A program made the position numbers and the translations under genes. Below, in pieces: positions 1-8,005 of a DNA stretch of 15,825 nt. Within the stretch, counting starts at the first letter, position 1. Every line of letters starts with the position of its first letter. This stretch comes from JACQNR01 sp049515175 (lineage in GTDB: Bacteria > Acidobacteriota > Terriglobia > UBA7540): the NCBI GenBank assembly GCA_049515175.1, contig JBEKUI010000085.1:1-15825 (forward strand). Reading direction: 5' to 3'. A model generated the notes under the pieces. That model was not told where the DNA came from and searched no databases. It was given only the letters and a program-made list of their open reading frames with translations.

Positions 1-189
1 TAACCACTGCCAGCATGCGGCCACAATCTCGCCGCAGGCGTTCCGGAGCATTTCCCCTCCCACAATCTCGCCCAAGGCGTGGACCTTTCCCTCCGTGCAG
101 ATGCTCACAAAATACCACCCGGGGCTGGTGTAATCGTAAGCTTTCAGCCGGATCGAGCGGCGATGATGGATTTTCGGGTCGTAGGGCAT
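1..189 (-). CDS. REP-associated tyrosine transposase (RAYT), N-terminal part
   Basis: The leftward frame opens at the ATG at 189 and runs off the left edge, giving 63 residues. They begin MPYDPKIHHRRSIRLKAYDY and continue with a W-Y-F-V-S-I-C-T segment, a G-E-I-V-G-G-E motif and an A-C-W-Q-W helix. This is the N-terminus of the IS200/IS605-like Y1 transposase family found as single-copy 'housekeeping' RAYTs. These enzymes bind and cleave REP palindromes as single-stranded DNA. The catalytic HUH histidines and the tyrosine would lie beyond the window, so whether the gene is intact cannot be judged. Two GTAG-bearing palindromes directly upstream (219-301) support the assignment. No clear Shine-Dalgarno precedes the ATG. 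An ordinary IS200 transposase is the alternative, but the HHRRSIRLK opening is typical of RAYTs. Confidence 0.85.
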   Translation of the reverse strand, partial: MPYDPKIHHRRSIRLKAYDYTSPGWYFVSICTEGKVHALGEIVGGEMLRNACGEIVAACWQWL

Positions 190-218
190 AGGCCGCGCGC
201 ATTCTACCGCACGTTGAT

Positions 219-244
219 GTAGGGGCGCATCATGATGCGCCCCT
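219..244 (+). repeat. REP-like palindrome 1 (GTAG orientation)
   Basis: The tetranucleotide GTAG (219-222) leads into a perfect 24-base palindrome at 221-244 with half-site AGGGGCGCATCA and no unpaired loop bases. GTAG at the 5' foot of a hairpin is the mark that RAYT enzymes recognise in known REP elements. The element lies 30 bp upstream of the RAYT start codon and in opposite orientation to palindrome 2. Confidence 0.75.
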
Positions 245-275
245 TTCCAATTTCCGGGGGCCATGCGACACGGCA

Positions 276-301
276 AGGGGCGGTTCACGAACCGCCCCTA
301 C
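276..301 (-). repeat. REP-like palindrome 2 (inverted relative to palindrome 1)
   Basis: The half-sites AGGGGCGGTTC (276-286) and GAACCGCCCCT (289-299) form an 11-bp perfect stem around a 2-base centre. CTAC at 298-301 is the GTAG mark read on the minus strand. It shares the AGGGGCG stem foot with palindrome 1, but the distal stem differs (GTTC against CATCA). The pair, about 30 bp apart and inverted, resembles a bacterial interspersed mosaic element unit. Its right edge is 51 bp before the secA -35 box. Confidence 0.75.
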
Positions 302-352
302 AATTCAAAATCCAAAATGGGCCGCCGGTGTGGCGGCGCTACTGCGCGTTCC

Positions 353-381
353 TTGCCAATCCTGCGGGTGAACCGTACAAT
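353..381 (+). promoter_or_regulatory. Probable sigma-70 promoter of secA
   Basis: A TTGCCA -35 box (353-358) and a TACAAT -10 box (376-381) are separated by exactly 17 bp. Each box matches the consensus at five (-10) or four (-35) of six positions. The predicted transcript would start near 388 and leave a leader of about 31 nt before the secA ATG. The assignment rests on motif match and position only. Confidence 0.65.
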
Positions 382-419
382 GAAAGATGGCGGGTTGCAC
401 GGGGCCCGCATGAAACCGC

Positions 420-3400
420 ATGGGAAATACTTTTCAGTACGTCCTCGGGAAAATCATCGGGACGCAAAATGAGCGGGAATTAAAGCGCCTCTCGGCGCGG
501 CTGGGGGAGATCAACGCTCTCGAGCCGGAGATGCAAAAGCTGCCCGACTCGGAATTCCCTCTGCGCACGCAACAGTTGCGCGAACGCGTCGCGAGCGGTG
601 AGTCGCTGGACGCGATTCTGCCCGAAGCCTTTGCCCTGTGCCGCGAGGCGGGGCGGCGCACCCTCGCCATGCGCCACTTCGACGTGCAACTGATCGGCGG
701 TATGGTGCTGCACGAGGGCAAGATCTCTGAAATGAAGACCGGCGAGGGCAAGACGCTGGTGGCGACGCTGCCCGTCTATCTCAACGCTCTGGAAGGCAAG
801 GGAGTGCACGTCGTCACCGTCAACGACTACCTCGCCAATCGCGACGCGGCGTGGATGGGGCCGATCTACAAACTGCTTGGCCTCACGGTGGGCGTCATCG
901 TGCACGACCTCGACGATGCGGAGCGCCGGCTTGCCTACAACTGCGACGTCACCTACGGAACCAACAACGAGTTCGGGTTCGACTACCTGCGCGACAACAT
1001 GAAGTTCGACCTGGCGGATTGCGTGCAGCGCCCGCACCACTTCGCCATCGTCGATGAGGTGGACTCCATCCTGATCGACGAAGCGCGCACCCCGCTCATC
1101 ATTTCCGGCGCCTCGGATGAGTCGACGGAAAAGTACTACCGCATCGACAAAGTCATCCCGCAGTTGCGCGAGAAGGAAGACTACGAAATTGAGGAGAAGC
1201 ACCGCCAGGCGATGTTTACCGAAGCGGGGAACGCCAAGGTGGAGAAGATGCTCGGCCTGGACAACCTCTACGACCCCGCCAACGTCGAGTACGTCCACCA
1301 CCTGCAGCAGGCGCTGCGCGCCCACACGCTCTACAAGCTGGACCGCGACTACGTGGTGAACGAAGGCGAGGTCATCATCGTCGATGAGTTCACCGGGCGG
1401 CTGATGCCCGGGCGGCGCTGGAGCGACGGCCTTCATCAGGCGGTGGAAGCCAAGGAAGGCGTCAAGATCGAGCAGGAGAACCAAACCCTTGCCACCGTCA
1501 CCTTCCAGAACTATTTCCGCATGTACAAGAAACTCGCCGGCATGACCGGGACGGCGGAAACCGAGGCGGCGGAGTTTGAGAAGATATATAAGCTTGAAGT
1601 GGTTATTATCCCGACGAATCAAACCCTGATTCGACATGAGCACCCGGACGTCGTCTATCGCACGGAGCGCGAGAAGTTCAACGCCGTGATCGAGGAGATC
1701 AAGGAGTATCACCTGCGCGGCCAGCCGGTGCTGGTGGGCACGATCGCCATCGAGAAATCCGAGAAGCTGAGCGCAACCCTGCGCAAGGCGGGCCTGCTTC
1801 CGAAAATGCTGCTCGAACTTGCCCGAGCCGCGGGCCTCGAAGGTCCGAAGCTCAGCCTCTGGGCGGAGAAGTTGGCCGCGCACCACGCGCGGGCCTGCGA
1901 GTGGCTGATCCGCGCCGGGGTGACGGCGTCCGAGGCGAAGAAGACCCTGGGCGACAAACGATTTCGCGGATTGGCGTCTGGCGGCAGCAACGGCACGGGC
2001 GGGGAATTCCTGCAGGCGCTCCTGCGCCAGGCGGAGGAAAACTACGCGCGGAAGGCACTGCCGGAAGCCGAAGAGTCGCTGGTCGCGCCCATCATCACTC
2101 TCATCCAGAGCGCCGATGAGAAGCAGTTGCCGGTGCTCGACTACCTGCTCGCCATCCAGTGCCGGCCAGGGCGGCTGCTGGAAGTGATCGAGGAGCGCGA
2201 AGCCAGACACAACATTCTCAATGCCAAGCAGCACGAACGTGAGGCGCTGATCATCGCGCAGGCGGGGCGCGTCGGCGCCGTCACCGTCTCGACGAATATG
2301 GCGGGCCGAGGCACAGACATTCTCCTCGGCGGCAATCCGGAATTTATGGCGCGCGAGGAATACCGCCGCCAGCCGGAGAAGTATCGCGAGCAGGGCATTG
2401 ACCCGGAGCCTCCCGAGCGTCCGCCCGCGGGCGCGCCGGAAGACGTCTTCCAGAAATACGTGGACGACTACTCGCACTGGCGCACTACCTGGCTCGATTT
2501 TGTGGCGCGCTTCAAGCAGACCACTGATACCGAACACGACCGCGTCATCGAGGTCGGCGGGCTGCACATCCTGGGTACGGAACGCCACGAGGCGCGGCGC
2601 ATCGACAATCAGTTGCGTGGCCGCGCCGGGCGCCAGGGCGACCCGGGCTCGTCCCGTTTCTACCTGTCCCTCGAAGATGATTTGCTGCGCATCTTCGCCG
2701 GTGAGCGCATCTCCAAGATCATGCACCGACTGGGCATGGAAGAGGGGATTCCCATCGAGTCGAAGCTGATCACCAGGAGGATCGAGTCGGCGCAGCGGGC
2801 CGTGGAAGCGCAGAATTTTGAATCTCGCAAACATCTGCTTGAATATGATGACGTCATGAACAAGCAGCGCGAGGCCGTCTATGGCCTGCGCCGCCAGTTG
2901 CTGGAAGGGCTCGACCAGAAGGCATACCTGCTCGAGGCTGCCGAGCGCACGATCACTTGGCTCGTCGAGACCCACTGCCCCAAGGACCAGCGCGCCGACG
3001 AGTGGAACACCAAGGCGCTTACCAGCGAGGTCTGGAACCGCTTCGGCATCGACCTGCGCTCCCACACACTGCAATTCGATCCCAAAATGCTGGAGCAGCT
3101 CATCGACACCCTCAAGGGGCTCGTCCGCCAGCGCTACGACGAGCGCGAACAGGTGTGGGGCGCGGAGCGCATGCGCACCCACGAGCGCATGATCATGCTC
3201 CAGATCGTCGATTCGCAGTGGAAAGAACACCTGCTGTCGATGGACCATCTCAAGGAAGGCATCGGCCTGCGCGGCTATGGACAGCGCGATCCGCTGGTGG
3301 AATACAAGAAAGAGTCATTTTCGATGTTTGAAGACATGATGGATCGCAGCGAGGATGAATCGCTGCGCTTCCTCTTCCTCCTCAAGACTCCGGAGGAAGA

Positions 3401-3632
3401 GGAATCGATGATCCGCGAGTACCAGCGGCGCAAGCGGCGCGAGCAAGCGCAGATGAAGTTTATCGGCTCGGGCACGGCGGAGAAGCCGCAGCAAGTCATC
3501 CGCAAGGAGAAGATCGGCCGTAACGATCCTTGCCCGTGTGGCAGCGGCAAGAAATACAAGAAGTGCCACGGCGCGCCGGGTACGGCCCCTCCAGCCCCCG
3601 CCGGGAATGCCCGGCCGCCCGCCTCAACCTGA
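420..3632 (+). CDS. secA: Protein translocase ATPase SecA, enlarged form
   Basis: SecA is the motor ATPase that drives preproteins through SecYEG. The 1070-residue product has Walker A GEGKT (108-112), the DEVD box (212-215) followed by IDEARTPLIISG, the GTAETE and NMAGRGTDI motifs, the GTERHEARRIDNQLRGRAGR arginine finger region near 716-735, and the LLEYDDVMNKQR helical scaffold start. It ends in a zinc-binding SEC-C tail with C1038, C1040, C1049 and H1050. E. coli SecA has 901 residues. The surplus is mainly an insertion at residues 459-595 (nt 1794-2204), between the KSEKLS and HNILNAK segments of NBD2. The variable subdomain at about 638-711 is also longer (roughly 70 residues against 38). 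The ATG at 420 fits the family's N-terminus (GKIIGTQNERELKRL), although the ribosome binding site is weak. All conserved motifs are kept, so the protein should be functional. Confidence 0.98.
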   Translation: MGNTFQYVLGKIIGTQNERELKRLSARLGEINALEPEMQKLPDSEFPLRTQQLRERVASGESLDAILPEAFALCREAGRRTLAMRHFDVQLIGGMVLHEGKISEMKTGEGKTLVATLPVYLNALEGKGVHVVTVNDYLANRDAAWMGPIYKLLGLTVGVIVHDLDDAERRLAYNCDVTYGTNNEFGFDYLRDNMKFDLADCVQRPHHFAIVDEVDSILIDEARTPLIISGASDESTEKYYRIDKVIPQLREKEDYEIEEKHRQAMFTEAGNAKVEKMLGLDNLYDPANVEYVHHLQQALRAHTLYKLDRDYVVNEGEVIIVDEFTGRLMPGRRWSDGLHQAVEAKEGVKIEQENQTLATVTFQNYFRMYKKLAGMTGTAETEAAEFEKIYKLEVVIIPTNQTLIRHEHPDVVYRTEREKFNAVIEEIKEYHLRGQPVLVGTIAIEKSEKLSATLRKAGLLPKMLLELARAAGLEGPKLSLWAEKLAAHHARACEWLIRAGVTASEAKKTLGDKRFRGLASGGSNGTGGEFLQALLRQAEENYARKALPEAEESLVAPIITLIQSADEKQLPVLDYLLAIQCRPGRLLEVIEEREARHNILNAKQHEREALIIAQAGRVGAVTVSTNMAGRGTDILLGGNPEFMAREEYRRQPEKYREQGIDPEPPERPPAGAPEDVFQKYVDDYSHWRTTWLDFVARFKQTTDTEHDRVIEVGGLHILGTERHEARRIDNQLRGRAGRQGDPGSSRFYLSLEDDLLRIFAGERISKIMHRLGMEEGIPIESKLITRRIESAQRAVEAQNFESRKHLLEYDDVMNKQREAVYGLRRQLLEGLDQKAYLLEAAERTITWLVETHCPKDQRADEWNTKALTSEVWNRFGIDLRSHTLQFDPKMLEQLIDTLKGLVRQRYDEREQVWGAERMRTHERMIMLQIVDSQWKEHLLSMDHLKEGIGLRGYGQRDPLVEYKKESFSMFEDMMDRSEDESLRFLFLLKTPEEEESMIREYQRRKRREQAQMKFIGSGTAEKPQQVIRKEKIGRNDPCPCGSGKKYKKCHGAPGTAPPAPAGNARPPAST

Positions 3633-3676
3633 CCCGCTAGCGCCGCGATCTTTCGCAAATCGTCCGCGAGAGATTC

Positions 3677-3685
3677 TGGTATCAT
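3677..3685 (+). promoter_or_regulatory. Probable extended -10 promoter of the DUF4337 gene
   Basis: TGGTATCAT combines a TG dinucleotide (3677-3678) with a TATCAT -10 box (3680-3685). There is no -35 box at proper spacing, as is usual for extended -10 promoters. A start near 3692 would give a leader of about 39 nt. The site lies in the 98-bp gap after secA, so the next gene need not depend on secA read-through. Confidence 0.45.
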
Positions 3686-3730
3686 TTTCGGGCCTCTTCG
3701 ACCCATCCCTGACAATTTAGCGGAGAAACC

Positions 3731-4273
3731 ATGAGCCCCGAAGTTTACGAAATGCACGAGGACGCCGAGCACGCGCATCACGACCCGAGCCTGGTTCCCG
3801 TGACCTTCACGATGGCGGTGCTGGCAGTTTTTGTGGCGGCGACGGCGCTGCTCGGCCATCGTGCTCACACCGAAGAACTCTTGCTGCAAAACAAAGCCAG
3901 CGACCAATGGGCGTTCTATCAGGCGAAAAACATCCGGCGCCACACTTATGAGCTTTTCCTCGATCTGCTTACGGTCAGCGACCTGAAGGACCAGGAGCGT
4001 GGGGAGAAGCTGAGGCAGAAGTACGAGCAGGAAGTGGAGCGTTACCGAGACGAGCAGAAGGAGATTGAGTCGGAGGCACGGAATCTCGAACGAGAAGTCG
4101 AAGCGCATCGGAGGAAGGCCAACCGATTCGATCTCGGAGAGGTTCTGCTGGAAGCGGCGCTGGTGATCGCCTCCGTCACGCTGCTCACCAAACGACGCTT
4201 CTTCTGGATTTCAGGAGTCACCCTCGGAATCGCCGGCCTGATCATAGCCACCACCGGCTTTGGGGTTCATTGA
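3731..4273 (+). CDS. DUF4337 family membrane protein
   Basis: The 180-residue protein has a membrane segment at about 23-42, the hallmark NKASDQWAFYQAK stretch (54-66), a highly charged probable coiled coil at about 84-128 and two closely spaced membrane segments at about 137-153 and 158-175. This layout and the SDQWAFYQAK motif identify the DUF4337 family, whose function is unknown. The start is well supported: GGAG at 3722-3725 lies 5 nt before the ATG. The N-terminal 20 residues are rich in His, Glu and Asp (MHEDAEHAHHD), which might bind metal, but that is speculation. It follows secA on the same strand after 98 bp and converges on the GH113-like gene with only 44 bp between the stop codons. 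No clear terminator hairpin is visible in that gap. Confidence 0.85.
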   Translation: MSPEVYEMHEDAEHAHHDPSLVPVTFTMAVLAVFVAATALLGHRAHTEELLLQNKASDQWAFYQAKNIRRHTYELFLDLLTVSDLKDQERGEKLRQKYEQEVERYRDEQKEIESEARNLEREVEAHRRKANRFDLGEVLLEAALVIASVTLLTKRRFFWISGVTLGIAGLIIATTGFGVH

Positions 4274-4317
4274 GGGATGAAATGAATTCGTCCGGGAGCA
4301 GGCCTTGAGAAAGGGAT

Positions 4318-6138
4318 CTATCTTCCTTCGTCCCGGTACCAATACCGGAGGACCTGCATCGCCGGTTTCCCCCAAGGCGTGAATGATCCGTTTTCCGGGC
4401 CGCCCTCGCCGTTGGTCCGAACCGCCCACCAATAGACTCCCTGAAACCAGGGGCGACGATAGAACGTGTTCAGAAGAGCTTCGTAGCAGCGCGCTTGCTG
4501 GTCCAGAGCGATCTTCCCGCCACGCGGGTCCGCCCAAGGGGCGCGATTGGCGTGTTCCGAACTCGTGAAACCCGCTTCGGTAAAGATTACAGGGCGTTGG
4601 AAATTGCGCTGCACAACTTCGACCTTACGCAAGACGGACTCTATCGAGAGATTATCGGGAAGCGGGTAGTACTCCTGCAGTCCGATGTAGTCGAGGGCGT
4701 CCCAGAATGTGAGGGTTTCGAATTCATCCCCAAAGTTGGCTGCGTACACGAGAGGCCCGGGGTAGAGTTCGCGCGCACGGACGATCAGCTTGCGCCATTC
4801 GTCAGAGTATGGGGTAAGTTTGGTGAGTTCGCCGCCCACACAGAGAATATCAGCGTGAATGCGTGTCGCGAGCCTTGCGTAATGTTCCAGGAACGTGCGG
4901 TACTCGGCGAACCAGGTGGCTCGATCCTGAGGCGAGCTGAATTCGAGATCGCCTGCGAATCCGCCTCGCACCCAGATTCCGGGTTTGAGCATCACTTTCA
5001 TGCCCCGCGCGTGAGCCAGACGAGCCAACTGGGTAATGCCATCATCGTTCTCCCAACTGGTGGCGTCGGCGTTGAGGTGAACGTGGGGCTGCCCACGCAC
5101 CGCGAAGCCGTAGGGGACGAGCGCCACGGCGTTCACATCGTACTGCGGCAGAACTTCAAGCATTGCACGCGCGCCCTCGGAGTCGTAAGGAGCGGGGAAT
5201 TCCGCTGTTAGATTCATACCCTTCTGGAAAAAGAGTTTCCCGTAAGGCGCGTCAGGGGCGACCTCCGGGAGGTTGGCGAGCGCGGCACGATTCGATTGCT
5301 GCTTCGCGCGCAGATACGCTTCGTTCAGAACCGGCGCGCCCCAGTACAACCCCGAACCCAAAAGCACAGAAGTGAGCACGCCAAAGACGATGTGGGCCGA
5401 GCGTAGGCGCGGCCTAGGATTCTTCTCAATCCCGGAAGGCAGCAGGGACGCTAGCGCCGCAGCCAAGGTGCCGGGAAGGAGCAAGATTGCCAGCCATGAA
5501 GGCGGGAACCAGAGGATCCCCGCCAACGCCTGGACGCTTCGCAGGACCGCCAGTGGGACAACGAAGAAGGCCAGGAGCCCTATCATCCTCTTCCAAACCG
5601 ACCGGGCAGGAACGGCGAGTAGTATCCATCGCATGCCGAGGACAAGGATTGCAAAGGAGCAGAGCGTAGTTACCACGAGTGGGGCAGACAACCTCTCTCC
5701 AAACGCCCTCGGCATCAAGAATGAAACCAGCGCACTCTCTCCCAGCGTGGCCGCGCCCAAGCCGCTCAACAGTACGAATCGCCGCTGCGCAACGACCAGA
5801 ATCAGCAGGGCAATTCCCAAGACCAGCCCAGTCTCAATAAAACCTTGTTGCTTTCCTGGCCCTGGCATCGCGGCCGTCATAGCCGCAGTTCTGGGCTCAA
5901 CTGCCACTGCCATTCCGCCGAAAAGCGAAATTCGGAAGAACTCCAGCCGGTAGCCGAAAACCGTGGCTCGAATCAAGGCAGGAACTGCACGTAAAAGGAA
6001 CTCGCAAGCCCAATGGAGCGGGAAGAAAAAAGCCAGGCACGTCAGCCACGCGCTGGCCCAATCGGCCCGGGCTTCATCAAACCAACCGTTGATCTGGATG
6101 CCATCCGCGGCGGTCAGCCAGACCTCCTCAGGGCGCAT
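4318..6138 (-). CDS. Polytopic membrane protein with C-terminal GH113-like glycoside hydrolase domain (chimeric N-terminus)
   Basis: From the first in-frame ATG (6138) the product has 606 residues. About six or seven hydrophobic segments lie between residues 29 and 268. A TIM-barrel-like domain runs from about 300 to 600, starting FFQKGMNLTAEF and including ALVPYGF, KVMLKPGIWVRG, ADILCVGGELTKL, DYIGLQEYYPL, VIFTEAGFTS and GVYWWAV. This pattern matches the GH113 family (beta-mannanases and relatives), with E437 in GGEL as likely acid/base and E521 in FTEAG as likely nucleophile. Substrate and membrane topology are unknown. The first roughly 25 residues (MRPEEVWLTAADGIQINGWF and on) are not native to such a protein: they match the start of an alpha/beta hydrolase (see the pseudogene entry). 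The frame stays open upstream to a TTG at 6324, but those 62 residues look non-coding. No native ATG precedes the first membrane segment, and no good Shine-Dalgarno precedes 6138, so the real start and expression are uncertain. Confidence 0.75.
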   Translation of the reverse strand: MRPEEVWLTAADGIQINGWFDEARADWASAWLTCLAFFFPLHWACEFLLRAVPALIRATVFGYRLEFFRISLFGGMAVAVEPRTAAMTAAMPGPGKQQGFIETGLVLGIALLILVVAQRRFVLLSGLGAATLGESALVSFLMPRAFGERLSAPLVVTTLCSFAILVLGMRWILLAVPARSVWKRMIGLLAFFVVPLAVLRSVQALAGILWFPPSWLAILLLPGTLAAALASLLPSGIEKNPRPRLRSAHIVFGVLTSVLLGSGLYWGAPVLNEAYLRAKQQSNRAALANLPEVAPDAPYGKLFFQKGMNLTAEFPAPYDSEGARAMLEVLPQYDVNAVALVPYGFAVRGQPHVHLNADATSWENDDGITQLARLAHARGMKVMLKPGIWVRGGFAGDLEFSSPQDRATWFAEYRTFLEHYARLATRIHADILCVGGELTKLTPYSDEWRKLIVRARELYPGPLVYAANFGDEFETLTFWDALDYIGLQEYYPLPDNLSIESVLRKVEVVQRNFQRPVIFTEAGFTSSEHANRAPWADPRGGKIALDQQARCYEALLNTFYRRPWFQGVYWWAVRTNGEGGPENGSFTPWGKPAMQVLRYWYRDEGR

Positions 6139-6241
6139 CCCGTAGACGTTCGGATGGGCGTCTCCCCCGACATCGTGGCGGAAAGAGGATGATGCGCTTC
6201 TCGAGGATTCGGACCAGAATGACGGCACCGAGCCGGCAGAC
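6061..6241 (-). pseudogene. Decayed N-terminus of an alpha/beta hydrolase, frameshifted and truncated
   Basis: Reading leftward from 6241, one frame gives a short hydrophobic anchor ending VRILEKRIILFPPR (to about 6173). After a one-base shift in the GGGGG/GAGAC stretch (about 6160-6173), the next frame gives HPNVYGMRPEEVWLTAADGIQINGWF. Joined, this is the familiar opening of membrane-anchored alpha/beta hydrolases: an anchor, an FFP-R motif, then G-x-x-x-E-(D/E)-V-W-x-T-x-D-G-V-x-x-x-x-W-F. The similarity stops near 6060, where the membrane segments of the GH113-like gene begin in the same frame. The catalytic core with its G-x-S-x-G motif is absent from the window. A deletion therefore seems to have fused the hydrolase start to the downstream gene. 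A +1 G insertion would explain the shift. The assignment rests on recalled family patterns. Confidence 0.6.
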
Positions 6242-6369
6242 TCCGATGCCGTCAGAAGGACTCTCGCGAGCCTTGGAGGAGGGATTCCATCCTGGCCTCG
6301 ACTTATAGAATCCCACCCTCCCAAGTTCGCAGGTACAGGCGGAGGCGCAGCTCGATCCGACCCAGCATT

Positions 6370-7911
6370 TCACTGATTGCTGTCGCCGTCCCCGCCACCG
6401 TCGGGCGAAACGACCACAAAGGCCGCGTTACCCTGGCGGTTGACACGCAGGAGAACCTCACCCGTCGCCTGCGCGGCCAGCGTATTGAAGTCGTCAACAG
6501 ACGCCACAGGGTGGCGATTGACGCTCTGGATGACGTCGCCGGGCTGCAACCCCGTTTGTGCGGCGGGGCTGTTGGGGTCAAGTTCATTGATTACCACTCC
6601 ATGGACGTTCGGGGGGAGTCCCAACTGATCGCGAATCGCCGGCGTGAGGTTCTGGACACTGATGCCGCGTAGCGTCCCTTGAGAGGGACCTTGGCCGGTT
6701 CCGCCGGGCCCCGCCAAATTGGCGGGCTGTTCGGCGAGAGTGAGCTTGACGGTCTCCGGCTTTCCGTCGCGGAGAATGCCGAGGGTGATTTCCGTGCCGG
6801 GACTGCTCCCCGCCACGAGGGCGCGGAAGCGATCGGAGCCATCCACGTTCTGGCCGTTGAGGGTTCGAATCGCGTCGCCTTGCTTCAGACCGCCCTTCTC
6901 GGCGGGGCTTCCCGGTTCAACTTGATTCACCAGGACTCCAGAAACGTCGGGGATCTTGAACTGCCGCGCCAGACCGGGATTAAGGTCGCCGATCGAAATC
7001 CCCATGTAACCGCGCGTAACTTTGCCGGTCTTGATCAGACTTTCCATGATATGGCGCGCGCTGTTTGCAGGGATGGCGAAACCCACACCCGCCCAGCCGC
7101 CCTGGCCACCCGGCCCCTGGGTGGGGCTCAGGATGGCGGTATTGATCCCCACAACCTGCCCGCGCACGTTGACCAGCGCGCCGCCGGAGTTGCCGGGGTT
7201 GATGGCGGCGTCGGTCTGGATGAAATCCTCATACTGCTCGATGCCTAGGCCGGAGCGGCCCACGGCGTTGACGCTGCCGCGCGTGACCGTGAAGTTCAGT
7301 CCGAACGGATTCCCAAAAGCCATCACCACTGCGCCGGGCTTCAGGGTGGTCGAGTCACCCCAAGGGACGGTTGGGAGGTTTTTCGCATCGATTTTGATGA
7401 CTGCGATGTCCGACCGCGGGTCGGCTCCCACCACCTTGGCTTTGAAGACCCGGCGGTCGGTGAGCATGACCTCGGTCTCGGTCGCCTTCGCCACGACGTG
7501 GTTGTTGGTCACGATGTAGCCGTCGCCCGACACAATCACGCCGCTGCCCAGCGCATGCTCGCGCTGCTCGCGCGGGATTCCGGACTGGCCAAACATGTCA
7601 CCGAAAAACTGCCGGAAGAACGGATCCGCAAAATAGGGCGATTGTTGAACCTTGATGACCTGAGTGGTTCGGATGTTGACAATCGCTGGTGTAACCATCT
7701 GTGCAATCTTTTCGTAGGCGCGGTTCTGCCTCTCTAAATCATCAAACTCCGGGCCGGTCAAGGCCTGGCCGTCCGCCAGCGCGAACTGCGGGAATCGTCC
7801 ATGGCCCAGGTAAATCACCCCTGCCAGGGCCAGGCACAGCAGGCCAATTAAAGTCAGGCTCAAACCGAGCAGGTTCTCTCGCAAGAACGGTCTCCATCCA
7901 CGTTGCCTCAT
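6370..7911 (-). CDS. htrA: Periplasmic serine protease of the DegP/HtrA family, membrane-anchored, two PDZ domains
   Basis: This envelope quality-control protease and chaperone has 513 residues. An N-terminal hydrophobic anchor lies at about 13-36, followed by a trypsin-like domain with the full triad: H138 in TNNHVV, D168 in DPRSDIAV and S242 in GNSGG. PDZ1 covers about 302-393, with GYMGISI and EPGSPAEKGGLKQGD. A Gly/Pro linker (398-412) leads to PDZ2 at about 413-500, with DPNSPAAQTGLQPGD. The anchor lacks an obvious cleavage site, so a tethered form is likely. The start is well supported: GGAGG at 7918-7922 lies 6 nt before the ATG at 7911. The gene follows the cyclase gene by 94 bp on the same strand without a recognisable promoter, so co-transcription is possible. 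DegP, DegQ and other HtrA paralogues cannot be separated by eye. Confidence 0.95.
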   Translation of the reverse strand: MRQRGWRPFLRENLLGLSLTLIGLLCLALAGVIYLGHGRFPQFALADGQALTGPEFDDLERQNRAYEKIAQMVTPAIVNIRTTQVIKVQQSPYFADPFFRQFFGDMFGQSGIPREQREHALGSGVIVSGDGYIVTNNHVVAKATETEVMLTDRRVFKAKVVGADPRSDIAVIKIDAKNLPTVPWGDSTTLKPGAVVMAFGNPFGLNFTVTRGSVNAVGRSGLGIEQYEDFIQTDAAINPGNSGGALVNVRGQVVGINTAILSPTQGPGGQGGWAGVGFAIPANSARHIMESLIKTGKVTRGYMGISIGDLNPGLARQFKIPDVSGVLVNQVEPGSPAEKGGLKQGDAIRTLNGQNVDGSDRFRALVAGSSPGTEITLGILRDGKPETVKLTLAEQPANLAGPGGTGQGPSQGTLRGISVQNLTPAIRDQLGLPPNVHGVVINELDPNSPAAQTGLQPGDVIQSVNRHPVASVDDFNTLAAQATGEVLLRVNRQGNAAFVVVSPDGGGDGDSNQ

Positions 7912-8005
7912 CAGTTGCCTCCATGCTATTGGACGACCCCAAGGTCAAAATGGTTGCGGCTGGGCGGGCTCAACGGATGCCGAGTGGCGCCTGGGAGGGA
8001 GAAGC

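Noticed and set aside
321..337. GCCGCC/GGCGGC hairpin upstream of the secA -35 box
   Set aside because: The 6-bp stem is within chance for this GC content, and there is no T-tract or GTAG mark.
480..3248. 922-residue open frame antisense to secA
   Set aside because: It mirrors the codons of a clear secA in GC-rich DNA, has a repetitive Leu/Val/Asp/His-rich composition and no recognisable domain.
4274..4317. Bidirectional terminator between the convergent DUF4337 and GH113-like genes
   Set aside because: Only 4-bp stem matches are found and no U-rich tail is present on either strand.
4495..5211. Plus-strand 238-residue frame opposite the GH113-like domain
   Set aside because: It is antisense to a recognisable catalytic domain and shows no domain or ribosome binding site of its own.
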